From Sphingomonas sp. PP-CC-1A-547 (GTDB lineage: Bacteria > Pseudomonadota > Alphaproteobacteria > Sphingomonadales > Sphingomonadaceae): a stretch of DNA of 64,000 nt. The DNA lies in contig NZ_RAPZ01000013.1 in NCBI RefSeq assembly GCF_003610375.1, positions 310,001 through 374,000 of the forward strand. The letters run 5' to 3'. The translations under genes were made by a program, and so were the position numbers. Position 1 is the first letter of the stretch, and every line of letters begins with the position of its first letter. This document shows positions 41,928 through 50,239 of the stretch, one piece after another. The notes below the pieces were generated by a model, which saw only the letters and a list, made by a program, of their open reading frames with translations, was not told the origin of the DNA and did not search any database.

Positions 41928-42584
41928 GTGAACGCGTCCCAAACTTCCCCGTCGCCCGCGACGATCGCCAAGCGCAAACGCAAATGGCGAAGCTGGTGGC
42001 TCAAGCAATTGCACAGCTGGCACTGGATCAGCGCGGCGCTGTCGCTGACCGCGATGCTGTTGTTCGCGATCACCGGCATCACGCTCAATCACGCGGCATC
42101 GATCGGTGCCAAACCGGTCGTCGTGGAGAAAAGCGGCACGTTACCGCGCTCGCTGCTCCACATGCTGAGCGCACCGCATACCGCCGACGCGCCGCTCCCC
42201 GTTCCCGTTGCCAAGGCGGTCGCGAACGCGGTCGGGCTCGATCCCGCCGGCAAGCCCGTCGAATGGTCCGATAGCGACGCCTATGTCGCCTTGCCCCGCC
42301 CCGGCGGCGACGGCTGGGTCACCATCGCGCGCGCGACCGGCGCGATCACCGCCGAAACCACCGATCGCGGCTGGATCTCGTATCTGAACGACCTGCACAA
42401 GGGTCGCAACGCGGGCGCGGCGTGGTTCTGGTTCATCGACGTCTTCGCCGGCGCGTGCATCCTGTTCACGCTTACCGGCCTCCTGTTGCTGCAACTCCAC
42501 GCGCGGCACCGGCCTTCGACCTGGCCGATCGTCGCCGCCGGGCTCGCGCTTCCCGTCTTGCTCGCCATCCTGTTCATCCATTGA
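41928..42584 (+). CDS. PepSY-associated transmembrane protein
   Basis: This is a protein of 218 residues from GTG 41928 (a TTG at 41892 is an alternative). It has a basic N-terminus, TM1 within residues about 33-57 (SWHWISAALSLTAMLLFAIT with NHA after it), a periplasmic PepSY-like stretch, TM2 within about 165-190 (AAWFWFIDVFAGACILFTLT) and TM3 at the C-terminus. Histidines in LHSWHW, LNHA and NDLHKGR are placed like the haem ligands of PepSY-TM proteins, so it may be a small haem-b membrane electron carrier. First gene of the operon, after a Fur-like box. Confidence 0.8.
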   Translation: MNASQTSPSPATIAKRKRKWRSWWLKQLHSWHWISAALSLTAMLLFAITGITLNHAASIGAKPVVVEKSGTLPRSLLHMLSAPHTADAPLPVPVAKAVANAVGLDPAGKPVEWSDSDAYVALPRPGGDGWVTIARATGAITAETTDRGWISYLNDLHKGRNAGAAWFWFIDVFAGACILFTLTGLLLLQLHARHRPSTWPIVAAGLALPVLLAILFIH

Positions 42585-42595
42585 GGGGTTTCGCC

Positions 42596-43090
42596 ATGCG
42601 TCCTACCGCGTTCCTGTTGCTCGGCGGGGCGATCACCGCGCCTGCCCTGTTGTCGCCTGCGGTTGCAGCGCCGCCCGGTGCCGTGACGATCACGATCCCG
42701 CGGCTCGACGTCGCCGAATATCACCGCCCCTATGTCGCGGTATGGCTGGAACCGGTCGGTGGGGGCGCGCCGCGGACGCTGGCGGTCTGGTATGATCTCA
42801 AGAAGCGCGGCAACGATCCCGGTACCAAATGGCTCGCAGACCTTCGCGCGTGGTGGCGCAAGGGCGGCCGGAGCATGACGATGCCCGCCGACGGCATCAG
42901 CGGCGCGACGCGGACGCCGGGCCAGTACACCATCCCCCTGCCCAACGACGTCAAACCCGGTCAGTATGTCCTCAACGTCGAGGCTGCGCGCGAGACCGGT
43001 GGTCGCGAACTCGTCTCCGTACCGCTTACCGCCGGAGCCCGCACCACGGGCAAGACCGAGCTCGGCGCCGTCGCCATCTCCGCCCGCTAA
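42596..43090 (+). CDS. DUF2271 protein with predicted covalent FMN site
   Basis: This 164-residue periplasmic protein has a signal peptide cleaved near AVAAPPG (about residue 25) and the DUF2271 core (VAVWLEPVGGGAPRTLAVWY). Residues 99-107 read DGISGATRT, which fits the ApbE flavinylation motif Dxx(S/T)GAT of NqrC and RnfG; Thr105 would carry the FMN. An ApbE gene lies two genes downstream, so the protein is probably a flavinylated electron carrier. ATG at 42596 is 11 bases after the PepSY stop. FMN attachment is a motif-based prediction. Confidence 0.82.
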   Translation: MRPTAFLLLGGAITAPALLSPAVAAPPGAVTITIPRLDVAEYHRPYVAVWLEPVGGGAPRTLAVWYDLKKRGNDPGTKWLADLRAWWRKGGRSMTMPADGISGATRTPGQYTIPLPNDVKPGQYVLNVEAARETGGRELVSVPLTAGARTTGKTELGAVAISAR

Positions 43091-43100
43091 GGATCACAGC

Positions 43101-43940
43101 ATGAAGCCTTTTGTTGCACGCCTGATGGCCGCCGCCGCGCTGTTGTCGATCCCCGCCGCACTGTCGGCGCACCGCATGTGGCTGTTGCCGTCGGCCACGG
43201 TGTTCTCGGGCACCGATGGCTGGGTGACGGTCGACGCCGCCGTTTCGAACGACCTGTTCTTCTTCGATCACCAGCCGCTCCGCCTCGACGGCATGAAGGT
43301 CTGGCAGCCCGACGGCAGCGAAGGCGCACTGCAGAACGGCGCGACCGGGCGCTATCGCTCGGTGTTCGACGTGAAGCTCGACAAGCCCGGCACGTGGAAG
43401 ATCGGCACGCAGATGTCCGCCGTCATGGGCAGCTTCAAGGTCGATGGCGTCGAGAAGCGCCTCGGCGGTCGTCGCGGTCCGCCGCAGCCGAACGCCCCCG
43501 CCCCGCTGACCGTCGCCGACATCCCCGCCAACGCGACCGACGTTAAGGTCACCGAGGTGTCGGGCCGCAACGAGATCTTCGTGACCGCGGGCGCGCCGAC
43601 CACCACCGTCTTCAAGCCGACCGGCAAGGGCCTCGAGTTCGCGCCGATTACGCATCCCGACGAACTGGTCGCGGGCGAAACCGCCAAGTTCCGCTTCCTG
43701 GTCGACGGCAAACCCGCTGCGGGGTTGAAGGTGACAGTGATTCCAGGCGGCAAGCGTTACCACAATGAAGAGGGCGCGCGCGAACTGACCACTGGTGCGG
43801 ACGGCGTGTTGAGCGTCTCGTGGCCGACCGCCGGGATGTACTGGCTCAACGCGACGCTCACCGACGCCAAAGCGACTTCGCCGCGGGCAACCGAACGGCG
43901 GATGAGCTACGTCACGACGCTCGAAGTGCTCACCCCCTGA
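43101..43940 (+). CDS. DUF4198 periplasmic protein
   Basis: This 279-residue protein has a signal peptide (MKPFVARLMAAAALLSIPAA, then LSA). The mature protein starts HRMWLLPSATVFSGTDGWV, matching the DUF4198 (NikM-like) family; the N-terminal His right after cleavage could take part in metal binding, as in related metal-uptake proteins. The C-terminal half carries an Ig-like section (LKVTVIPGGKRYHNEEGARE, GMYWLNATLTD). It lies 10 bases after the DUF2271 gene and 24 bases before apbE. Confidence 0.8.
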   Translation: MKPFVARLMAAAALLSIPAALSAHRMWLLPSATVFSGTDGWVTVDAAVSNDLFFFDHQPLRLDGMKVWQPDGSEGALQNGATGRYRSVFDVKLDKPGTWKIGTQMSAVMGSFKVDGVEKRLGGRRGPPQPNAPAPLTVADIPANATDVKVTEVSGRNEIFVTAGAPTTTVFKPTGKGLEFAPITHPDELVAGETAKFRFLVDGKPAAGLKVTVIPGGKRYHNEEGARELTTGADGVLSVSWPTAGMYWLNATLTDAKATSPRATERRMSYVTTLEVLTP

Positions 43941-43964
43941 GGCGTTCGGCATGAGTTTGGCGGC

Positions 43965-44936
43965 ATGAGGATCGCGTTGCCGCCGACGATCGACGCCGCG
44001 GCGTTCGCGGCGCGCGATCCGTCGGCGGTGGTGCTCGATCTGCACGGCGAGACGATGGGGACGTCGTGGAGCGTGCGCTTCGCCGCGCCCGCCGGCACCG
44101 ATCCGTCGTCGATACGCGCGGCGATCACCGCGCGGCTGGCCGGGCTCGTCGCCGAGATGAGCCATTGGGCACAGAACTCGCTCCTGTACCGCTTCAACCG
44201 GTCGCCGAGCGGCACCTGGACGACGCTGCCACCCGACTTCGCACATGTCATGACGCGCGGCCTCGCGATCGCCGAGATAACCGGCGGCGCGTTCGATCCG
44301 ACGATCGGCAGGCTCATCGATGCCTGGGGTTTCGGCCCCGTCCCCGTCGCCTGCCCCCCAAGCGCTGCCGAAATCGAGACGGCGCGCGCGACATCGGGCT
44401 GGTCCCGACTGTCGTTCGCCCCCACCGGCGCGCACCTCCGCCAACCCGGCGGCACCGCGCTGGACCTGTCGGGGATCGCCAAGGGCCACGCGGTCGACGC
44501 CATCGCGGACCTGCTTCACGACGCCGGTATCGCGAACGCACTGGTCGAGATCGGTGGCGAACTCGTCGGTCGCGGGATCAAGCCGGACGGCGATCCCTGG
44601 TGGGTCGACCTCGAAAGCCCGCCCGGCCTGACACTCCTCCCGCTCAGGATCGCGCTGCACGGCCAAGCGGTGGCGACCTCCGGCGACTACCGTCGCGGCG
44701 CCCACACGCTAGATCCACGCACCGGACGCCCGATCGACACCGGCGTCGTCTCCGCCAGCGTCATCCACGAGACCGCGCTCGACGCCGACGCCTGGGCGAC
44801 CGCACTCACCGTGCTCGGCCCGGACGGCTTCGACCTTGCGCGAAATCACGGCATCGCCGCTCGCCTCATCACCGAAATCGGCGGCACCACGTGCGAATAC
44901 CTAACCCCCGCACTCGCCGCCATGCTCGCAGACTGA
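43965..44936 (+). CDS. apbE: FAD:protein FMN transferase
   Basis: This enzyme moves FMN from FAD to a Thr of target proteins. The 323-residue protein has GETMGTSWSVRF, the FAD-site motif LDLSGIAKGHAVDAIADLL, VEIGGELVGRG and HTLDPRTGRPI, plus DADAWATALTVLG (Mg2+/catalytic Asp region). Unlike most ApbE proteins it shows no signal peptide or lipobox at this start, so it may act in the cytoplasm or the start may be elsewhere. Last gene of the PepSY / DUF2271 / DUF4198 operon; the DUF2271 protein is its likely target. Confidence 0.9.
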   Translation: MRIALPPTIDAAAFAARDPSAVVLDLHGETMGTSWSVRFAAPAGTDPSSIRAAITARLAGLVAEMSHWAQNSLLYRFNRSPSGTWTTLPPDFAHVMTRGLAIAEITGGAFDPTIGRLIDAWGFGPVPVACPPSAAEIETARATSGWSRLSFAPTGAHLRQPGGTALDLSGIAKGHAVDAIADLLHDAGIANALVEIGGELVGRGIKPDGDPWWVDLESPPGLTLLPLRIALHGQAVATSGDYRRGAHTLDPRTGRPIDTGVVSASVIHETALDADAWATALTVLGPDGFDLARNHGIAARLITEIGGTTCEYLTPALAAMLAD

Positions 44937-44962
44937 CAGCTTACAACCGAGCGTCTCCCAGT

Positions 44963-45014
44963 TTCCCCGCGAAGGCGGGGACCCAGACTGGACTCCCGCC
45001 TTCGCGGGAGAACA
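44963..45014. repeat. REPIN, family B (copy 3)
   Basis: TTCCCCGCGAAGGCGGGGAC and ACTCCCGCCTTCGCGGGAGA are inverted arms around CCCAGACTGG. It lies 26 bases after the apbE stop and may end that transcript. Confidence 0.85.
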
Positions 45015-45108
45015 AAGCCTAACTACGTCGGATTGCACACGCCCCACCTCCGAGTGACTTCACCCCCACGACGCTACCCGATCCCGCCGTCGCGCGTTAC
45101 CAAAGCCA

Positions 45109-45870
45109 ATGACCGACGCGCTTCCCCCCGCCATCCCCGCCGCGACGCTCGTCATCTTCCGCGACACGCCGGCCGGTCCCCCGGAACTGCTGATGGTCGA
45201 GCGTGCCAAGGCGATGGCGTTCGCGGGCGGCGCACTGGTATTCCCTGGCGGCCGCGTCGATCCCGGCGATCATGCACTGGCGGCCGTACTAGGCTCACCC
45301 GGCGACGAAACCGCTGCGCGCGTCGCCGCGATCCGCGAGACGATAGAGGAGGCCGGCCTGCCGATCGGCCTCTCCCCGATGCCCTCCATCCATGCCTTCG
45401 AGCAGTTGCGCGCCGCCCTTCACGCCGGAACCGCGTTCGGCGAAGCATTGGCGGAAGCAGGCACATCCCTCGACCTCGAAACGCTCGAGTATTTCGCCCG
45501 CTGGCGGCCAGCACACGCCCATGCGCGCATCTTCGACACGCGCTTCTATCTCGCCCGCCTGCCCGCCGAGGCCCCTGCGGCGCGGGTCGACGAGACCGAA
45601 AACGTCCGCCTGTTCTGGGCCACCGCCGCGTACATTCTTACCGAGACCGACGCCGGCCGCGCGACGATCATCTTCCCGACCCGCCGCAATCTCGAACGTA
45701 TCGCGCAGTTCGCCGATTTCGACGCTGCGGTCGCTGACGCCCGCGCGCATCCGATCCGCACCGTCACGCCGTGGACCGAGATACGCGACGGCGTCGAGCA
45801 TCTCTGCATCCCCGACGACCTCGGTTATCCGATAACCTCGGAGCCGATGTCGGACGCGGTGCGCGGCTGA
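45109..45870 (+). CDS. NUDIX hydrolase with extended Nudix box
   Basis: This 253-residue pyrophosphohydrolase has the Nudix box starting at GGRVDPGDHALAA, which reaches RETIEEAGLPIGL only after an unusually long insertion; such insertions are known in the NUDT19 / CoA-pyrophosphatase type. The second half contains HARIFDTRFYLARLPAEAP. The substrate could be CoA or acyl-CoA. The next gene starts one base after its stop, so they are cotranscribed. Confidence 0.84.
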   Translation: MTDALPPAIPAATLVIFRDTPAGPPELLMVERAKAMAFAGGALVFPGGRVDPGDHALAAVLGSPGDETAARVAAIRETIEEAGLPIGLSPMPSIHAFEQLRAALHAGTAFGEALAEAGTSLDLETLEYFARWRPAHAHARIFDTRFYLARLPAEAPAARVDETENVRLFWATAAYILTETDAGRATIIFPTRRNLERIAQFADFDAAVADARAHPIRTVTPWTEIRDGVEHLCIPDDLGYPITSEPMSDAVRG

Positions 45871-45871
45871 C

Positions 45872-46600
45872 ATGCGCGCGGTGCGGAGGACGATCGGGTG
45901 GCTAGTCGCGCTGGTCGTCACCGCGACGCTGGCGCTGATGCTGTGGGCGAGCCTGCGCGGACGGCCGCAGGACGTGCCTTGGGCGCCGCTCGATCTCGGC
46001 CAGCCGATTGGACTGTTCACGGGCCGCAAGCTCACTGCGCTGACCGAAGACTTTCCGCAATGCCGCGCGCTGCTCGACCGCGCCGGCGTCCGCTACACCG
46101 TCCTGCCGCCACGCAAGGGCGAGGGGCAATGCGGCTATGCAGACGGCGTGCGCCTGACCGGCGGTGCTCGAAAGATCGCCTTCGCACCTGTCGGGTTGGG
46201 CGTCGCCTGTCCGGTTGCCGCGGCGCTGGCGATGTGGGAATGGAACATCGTCCAGCCTGCCGCCGAACGTCACTTCGGCGCACGCGTCGCGACGATCGAT
46301 CATTTCGGCAGCTATAGTTGCCGCCGCATCGCCGGCAGCCATTCGAGCAACTGGAGCGAACACTCAACCGCCGACGCGGTCGACATCGCCGGATTCCGCC
46401 TGACCGATGGCACCCGCATCACCGTAGCGCGAGACTGGAAAGGCGACGATCCCAAAGCCGCGTTCCTCCGCGACGTCCGCGACGGTGCGTGCAAGCTGTT
46501 CGCGACGACGCTGTCCCCCGACTACAACGCCGCGCACGCAGACCACCTGCATCTCGACCAAGCGAACCGCGGCGCCACCGGCTGGCGCGCGTGCCGGTAG
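45872..46600 (+). CDS. Extensin-like family protein with M15-type metal site
   Basis: This 242-residue protein has an N-terminal membrane anchor (TIGWLVALVVTATLALML, residues about 7-24) and then an extensin-like C-terminal domain. It has SEHSTADAVDIAGF and HADHLHLD, which matches the HxxxxxxD...HxH zinc site of LAS/M15 peptidases that trim peptidoglycan. Cysteines at CRALLD, GQCGYAD, ACPVAAAL and CRR may form disulfides in the periplasm. A cell-wall amidase or peptidase role is plausible; extensin is only a family label. It follows the NUDIX gene by one base. Confidence 0.82.
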   Translation: MRAVRRTIGWLVALVVTATLALMLWASLRGRPQDVPWAPLDLGQPIGLFTGRKLTALTEDFPQCRALLDRAGVRYTVLPPRKGEGQCGYADGVRLTGGARKIAFAPVGLGVACPVAAALAMWEWNIVQPAAERHFGARVATIDHFGSYSCRRIAGSHSSNWSEHSTADAVDIAGFRLTDGTRITVARDWKGDDPKAAFLRDVRDGACKLFATTLSPDYNAAHADHLHLDQANRGATGWRACR

Positions 46601-46620
46601 TTTGGCGAGAGAGCACTTAT

Positions 46621-46640
46621 CCTCCCCCGCAAGGGGGAGG
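46621..46640 (+). terminator. GC hairpin after the extensin-like gene
   Basis: CCTCCCCC and GGGGGAGG pair around a GCAA loop. It resembles half of a family C REPIN. There is no T-run, so its role as terminator is uncertain. It lies 20 bases after the stop codon and 12 before the convergent stop. Confidence 0.5.
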
Positions 46641-46651
46641 ATCAGGAGGGG

Positions 46652-47206
46652 TCAGCTCGCCAAGGTCGTCCCCGAGTCCACCTTCTCGACCCAATACGGA
46701 AAGAAAGCCGGCTGCCGGTTCGACCAGCCCGACGCGGTCGCCGCCGCCTCGCTGATCGACTGGAGTAGCTTCCGCCGCAGTTCCGGATGCAGGTGCGGCA
46801 GCGCCGCCGCCGCGCAGAACGCCGATGGCAGCCAAGGCCGAACCTCAGCGCCGATCAACCGCTCGTACAGGAACCGCAACGCCGAGAAACTCGTGAGCCG
46901 TCCCTGCCCCAGGTCGAACGCAACCAGCGTCATCAACGGCGCCAGGAACGGCTCGATCGCGTCGAGCCCACTATCGTCCGGCACCATCGCGCGCAGATCG
47001 GGAAGATTGTTGTACAGCCGCGCCTGCGCCCGGATGCTTGCAGCCTCTACCACATCGCGCGACCAGCGCTGCATCGCATCCTCGCGGTCCAGGCCCACGT
47101 CGAGCGAACGCCGGATATACCGCTGCGTCGAACTCGGAAAAGCCGCGAATTCCTTCATCTCGGCGAGGGTCATCGACCCCTGTGCCGGTTTCATTCTGGA
47201 AGCCAT
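46652..47206 (-). CDS. Protein of unknown function
   Basis: I do not recognise this 184-residue protein. It is soluble and largely helical (QRYIRRSLDVGLDREDAMQR, LTSFSALRFLYERLIGAEVR, LPHLHPELRRKLLQSISEAA). The start is at ATG 47206 or the in-frame ATG at 47194. There is no signal peptide. Convergent with the extensin-like gene; the 236-base gap on its right side holds the next gene's terminator only. Confidence 0.6.
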   Translation of the reverse strand: MASRMKPAQGSMTLAEMKEFAAFPSSTQRYIRRSLDVGLDREDAMQRWSRDVVEAASIRAQARLYNNLPDLRAMVPDDSGLDAIEPFLAPLMTLVAFDLGQGRLTSFSALRFLYERLIGAEVRPWLPSAFCAAAALPHLHPELRRKLLQSISEAAATASGWSNRQPAFFPYWVEKVDSGTTLAS

Positions 47207-47388
47207 GTCGTCACCCCGCTCTCGTCAAGGAACCGGCAGACTATGCGCTCGGATGGTTAACAACGACCCTATCGCGCGTCATCTTTCCGTAACACCAAGC
47301 GACCATGAAAGCTGTTGCGCTGCAACAAGGCTGCGACGAACCGAACGAAACTAAGCGATTTGATCGTCTTGCGAGGCGTTTAGGCAAC

Positions 47389-47418
47389 AAAAAAGCGCCG
47401 GTCGTTGCCGACCGACGC
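47389..47418 (-). terminator. Rho-independent terminator of the 99-residue protein gene
   Basis: Read leftward: GCGTCGGTC and GACCGGCGC form a 9-bp stem (one G-T pair) around a short loop, followed by TTTTTTG. It begins 24 bases past the stop of the gene to its right. Confidence 0.8.
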
Positions 47419-47442
47419 CCGTTCGTTGAGCAGATGCGAGGG

Positions 47443-47742
47443 TTACGCCTGCTTTTCGCGCAGCGCCCGCTCGGCATCCTCGTCATAGCCCGACGACTTC
47501 GCCGGCTCGGTGCCCGACCCCGGCTGCGTCGCCGAAATCGGATCGCTGCCGTCCATCGACTCATCGAGCCCGTTGTCGAGACGCGCGTCGGCGCTGTCCG
47601 GGTTCTTCTGCAGGCGCTTGCCGATCGACTTGTCCTGGCCCGCTTCCTGACGCGGATCGCGCCCCGAGCTCTTGCCCTCGGCATCCTTGTCGTCGGGCGC
47701 TACGGACAGGCTATCCAGCGCGCTCTTGTCTATGTCGGTCAT
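47443..47742 (-). CDS. Small acidic, probably disordered protein
   Basis: This 99-residue protein starts at ATG 47742 behind AAGGGAC; the upstream frame is rejected for lack of a ribosome site. It is rich in D, E, K, S and G with almost no hydrophobic residues (KSSGRDPRQEAGQDKSIGKR, NPDSADARLDNGLDESM). Function unknown; a stress-type hydrophilin is one possibility. The gene has its own terminator and a REPIN beyond its start. Confidence 0.68.
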   Translation of the reverse strand: MTDIDKSALDSLSVAPDDKDAEGKSSGRDPRQEAGQDKSIGKRLQKNPDSADARLDNGLDESMDGSDPISATQPGSGTEPAKSSGYDEDAERALREKQA

Positions 47743-47815
47743 TGCGACGTCCCTTTTTAATCTTAGCGATGACCAACGGTTGAACAGGCGGACCGTTCCT
47801 GCCCAGGCCCACAAC

Positions 47816-47898
47816 CGTCATCCTGACGAAAGTCAGGACCCAGGGTACCGGGGGAAGCGCTTGTGACCCTGGGTCCTGACTTTCGTCAGGATGACGGA
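47816..47898. repeat. REPIN, family A (copy 3)
   Basis: GTCATCCTGACGAAAGTCAG + GACCCAGGG and CCCTGGGTCCTGACTTTCGT + CAGGATGAC are inverted around about 22 bases. Its right arm supplies the last codons and stop of the transglutaminase gene that ends at 47886. Confidence 0.85.
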
Positions 47899-48677
47899 GT
47901 GTCGAGCGGCGTGACCTTCACCGTCTGCTCCCACAGATACGCCTGCCCGAACACTGTCATGAACGCGATATCCGTCGCATCGCGCCCGACGCAGACGCGC
48001 GCGATATCGCTGCACGTCGCCATCTTCGTCGCATCGATCAACCGCCAGTCGCCTGCCAGCCACAGCTCCGCGACCGCATGGAAGTCGGGCGGATCGACCC
48101 CCGGCGCATAGGCCGAGACGCACCGAGCCGGGATCCCGCCCGCCCGCGCGAGCGACACCAGCAGATGCGAATAATCCCGACACACCCCCGAACGCGATGC
48201 GAACGTATCGAGCGCGGTCGTCTCGCCGCTGCTCGATCCACAGCGATAGTCGAGCGACTGATAAACCCACTCGGTCAGCGCCGCCGCCAGCGGACCGCCT
48301 TCCAGCCCGCCGAACTCGCGCGCGACGAAGCCCTCGAACCGGTCCGAGGGACAATAGCGGCTCGGCATAAGATACGGCGTCAGCTCGCCATCGAGCATTC
48401 GCGGCGGCGTCGCCGGATACAGCTCGAGCTGCACCCGCTCGCGATTTACGGCGACGATGGCCTTATACTCGGCCGTGAACCGCCCATGTCCGCGCGACCA
48501 GCAACGTTGCCCGATCCCGTCCTCGCCGCGCACCGCCCGGATCGGACTGTCCGACCACAAGGTGAGGGACTCGGACTCGATCGTCTGGTCGGCCATTGCC
48601 GCCGCTTCGATCTGGAGGAGCACATCGGCGTCCCCCGTGATCCCGTAATCCAGACGCACGTCGATCGAGAGCCGCAT
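47886..48677 (-). CDS. Transglutaminase-like family protein
   Basis: This protein of 263 residues (ATG 48677; an in-frame ATG at 48689 is equally possible) has an N-terminal beta-rich domain and then the papain-like transglutaminase core. The core has the catalytic cysteine in SGVCRDYSHLLVSLARAGG, the histidine in DFHAVAELWLAG and the aspartate in WRLIDATK. Homologues in bacteria are often cysteine proteases or amidases of unknown target. The C-terminal DTPSS and stop come from the REPIN at 47816. Confidence 0.85.
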   Translation of the reverse strand: MRLSIDVRLDYGITGDADVLLQIEAAAMADQTIESESLTLWSDSPIRAVRGEDGIGQRCWSRGHGRFTAEYKAIVAVNRERVQLELYPATPPRMLDGELTPYLMPSRYCPSDRFEGFVAREFGGLEGGPLAAALTEWVYQSLDYRCGSSSGETTALDTFASRSGVCRDYSHLLVSLARAGGIPARCVSAYAPGVDPPDFHAVAELWLAGDWRLIDATKMATCSDIARVCVGRDATDIAFMTVFGQAYLWEQTVKVTPLDTPSS

Positions 48678-48703
48678 TGCGCGTCCCATTCCTGTCCCGA
48701 AGC

Positions 48704-48740
48704 CAAAAGAAAAGGGCCCGGCGGTGTCCCGCCGAGCCCT
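48704..48740 (-). terminator. Rho-independent terminator after the Bax-inhibitor gene
   Basis: Read leftward: AGGGCTCGGCGG and CCGCCGGGCCCT form a 12-bp stem with one mismatch around GACA, followed by TTTCTTTT. It begins 26 bases past the stop of the Bax inhibitor-1 gene. Confidence 0.85.
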
Positions 48741-48765
48741 GCGTTCGTCACACCCTTAGCGGGAG

Positions 48766-49515
48766 TTAGTTGCGGCTGCTACCAAACAGACGCAGCACGA
48801 ACATGAACATGTTGATGAAGTCGAGGTACAGGCTCAGCGCCGACATGATGACGACCTTGCCGACCATGTCCGTCCCGGCAACCTGCGCGTACAGGCTCTT
48901 GGTGCGCTGCGTGTCGTAGGCGGTGAGGCCCGCGAACAGCAGCACACCGACACCGCTGATGACCAGCTGCATCACGCCCGACTGCAGGAACATGTTGATC
49001 AGGCTCGCGACCAGCAGACCGACGACGCCGATGATCAGGAACGTCCCGAACGCCGACAGGTCGCGCTTGGTGGTGTAGCCGTACAGGCTGAGACCCGCGA
49101 AACCAGCTGCGGTGGCGAAGAACGCACCCGCGATCGATGTGCCGCTATAGACCAGGAAGATGGTCGACATTGACAGGCCCATCAGGACGGCAAAGCCCCA
49201 GAACAGCATCTGCATCGTGCCGGTCGACATCCGGTTCTGGCCGAAGCTGATGCCGAACACGATCGCGAGCGGCGAGAACATGATGACATACTTCAGGATG
49301 CCGCCGCTCATGAACACCTGAGCGGCGGGCGACTCTGCGCCGCCCCATGCGAACAGCATCGCGACGATGCCCGTCAGCAAGACAGCCGAGCCCATGTAGT
49401 TATACACGGAGAGCATGTACGACCGGAGACCAGCGTCATAGGCCTCGGTACGCTGGCCCGTGGCCGTCGTTCCGAACGGCGCGGCGCGGGGCCGGGGGTC
49501 AGACCAATTAGCCAT
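48766..49515 (-). CDS. Bax inhibitor-1 / YccA family membrane protein
   Basis: This 249-residue protein has seven hydrophobic helices and the family's C-terminal SLYLDFINMFMFVLRLFGSS and LTAYDTQRTKSLY motifs. YccA-type proteins modulate FtsH protease and cation fluxes in the inner membrane. ATG at 49515 (MANWSDPRP) follows AGGAG ten bases upstream. It is a single gene with a strong terminator. Confidence 0.92.
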   Translation of the reverse strand: MANWSDPRPRAAPFGTTATGQRTEAYDAGLRSYMLSVYNYMGSAVLLTGIVAMLFAWGGAESPAAQVFMSGGILKYVIMFSPLAIVFGISFGQNRMSTGTMQMLFWGFAVLMGLSMSTIFLVYSGTSIAGAFFATAAGFAGLSLYGYTTKRDLSAFGTFLIIGVVGLLVASLINMFLQSGVMQLVISGVGVLLFAGLTAYDTQRTKSLYAQVAGTDMVGKVVIMSALSLYLDFINMFMFVLRLFGSSRN

Positions 49516-49637
49516 TGTGAAATCAGCTCCTTTGTCCGGCATGGTGCCGGTTATGGTGAATATCGTCTTTTACAGGACGCTTTTCAAGCAGAGTGGTTGC
49601 ATCGGCATGGTGGTTCGCGGTTAACCTGCCGCAATCC

Positions 49638-50195
49638 ATGATCCGCCTTTTCGTCGCCCTCCGCCCGCCGCCCGCTATCCGTCAGAGCTTGCTCGACATA
49701 ATGGAGGGCGTCCCGTCCGCACGCTGGCAGGACGATGACGACCTGCACGTGACGCTGCGGTTCATCGGCGAGGTCGAACGGCCGGTCGCCGAAGACGTCG
49801 CGGTCGCGCTGAGCCAGACCGTCGCGCCGGTCCCGAGCGTCGCGCTCACCGGAGTCGGCCGCTTCGAGAAGAGCGGACGAACCGACACGTTGTGGGCCGG
49901 CGTGACGCCGCACGAGGCGCTCGCCGCGCTCCACCGCAAGGTCGACCAGGCGTGCGTTCGTGCCGGCCTCCCGCCCGAACATCGCGCCTATCTCCCGCAC
50001 ATCACCGTCGCGCGGCTGGCACGGTCCGCGGGTGTCGGGTTCGCGATCGAGGACTGGCTTGCAACACATGCCGCACTGTCGAGCGCGCCCTTCCCGCTAC
50101 CGCATCTCGTGCTGTACCAGAGCCATCTCGGCCGCGACGGCGCGACGTACGAACCGGTCGCGCGCTGGGCGCTCAATACCGGGGGTGGAACCTGA
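49638..50195 (+). CDS. thpR: RNA 2',3'-cyclic phosphodiesterase
   Basis: This 2H phosphoesterase of 185 residues has two HxTx motifs, HVTL at residues 37-40 and HITV at 121-124, which form the active site. The N-terminus IRLFVALRPP is typical of the LigT/ThpR family, which opens 2',3'-cyclic phosphate ends of RNA. ATG 49638 is chosen because the sequence before it is not conserved. The lipoprotein superoxide dismutase gene follows 44 bases later. Confidence 0.92.
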   Translation: MIRLFVALRPPPAIRQSLLDIMEGVPSARWQDDDDLHVTLRFIGEVERPVAEDVAVALSQTVAPVPSVALTGVGRFEKSGRTDTLWAGVTPHEALAALHRKVDQACVRAGLPPEHRAYLPHITVARLARSAGVGFAIEDWLATHAALSSAPFPLPHLVLYQSHLGRDGATYEPVARWALNTGGGT

Positions 50196-50239
50196 GCCAC
50201 GGCGAAGGGTTCGCCAAGACATCAACAGGGAGAGACACT

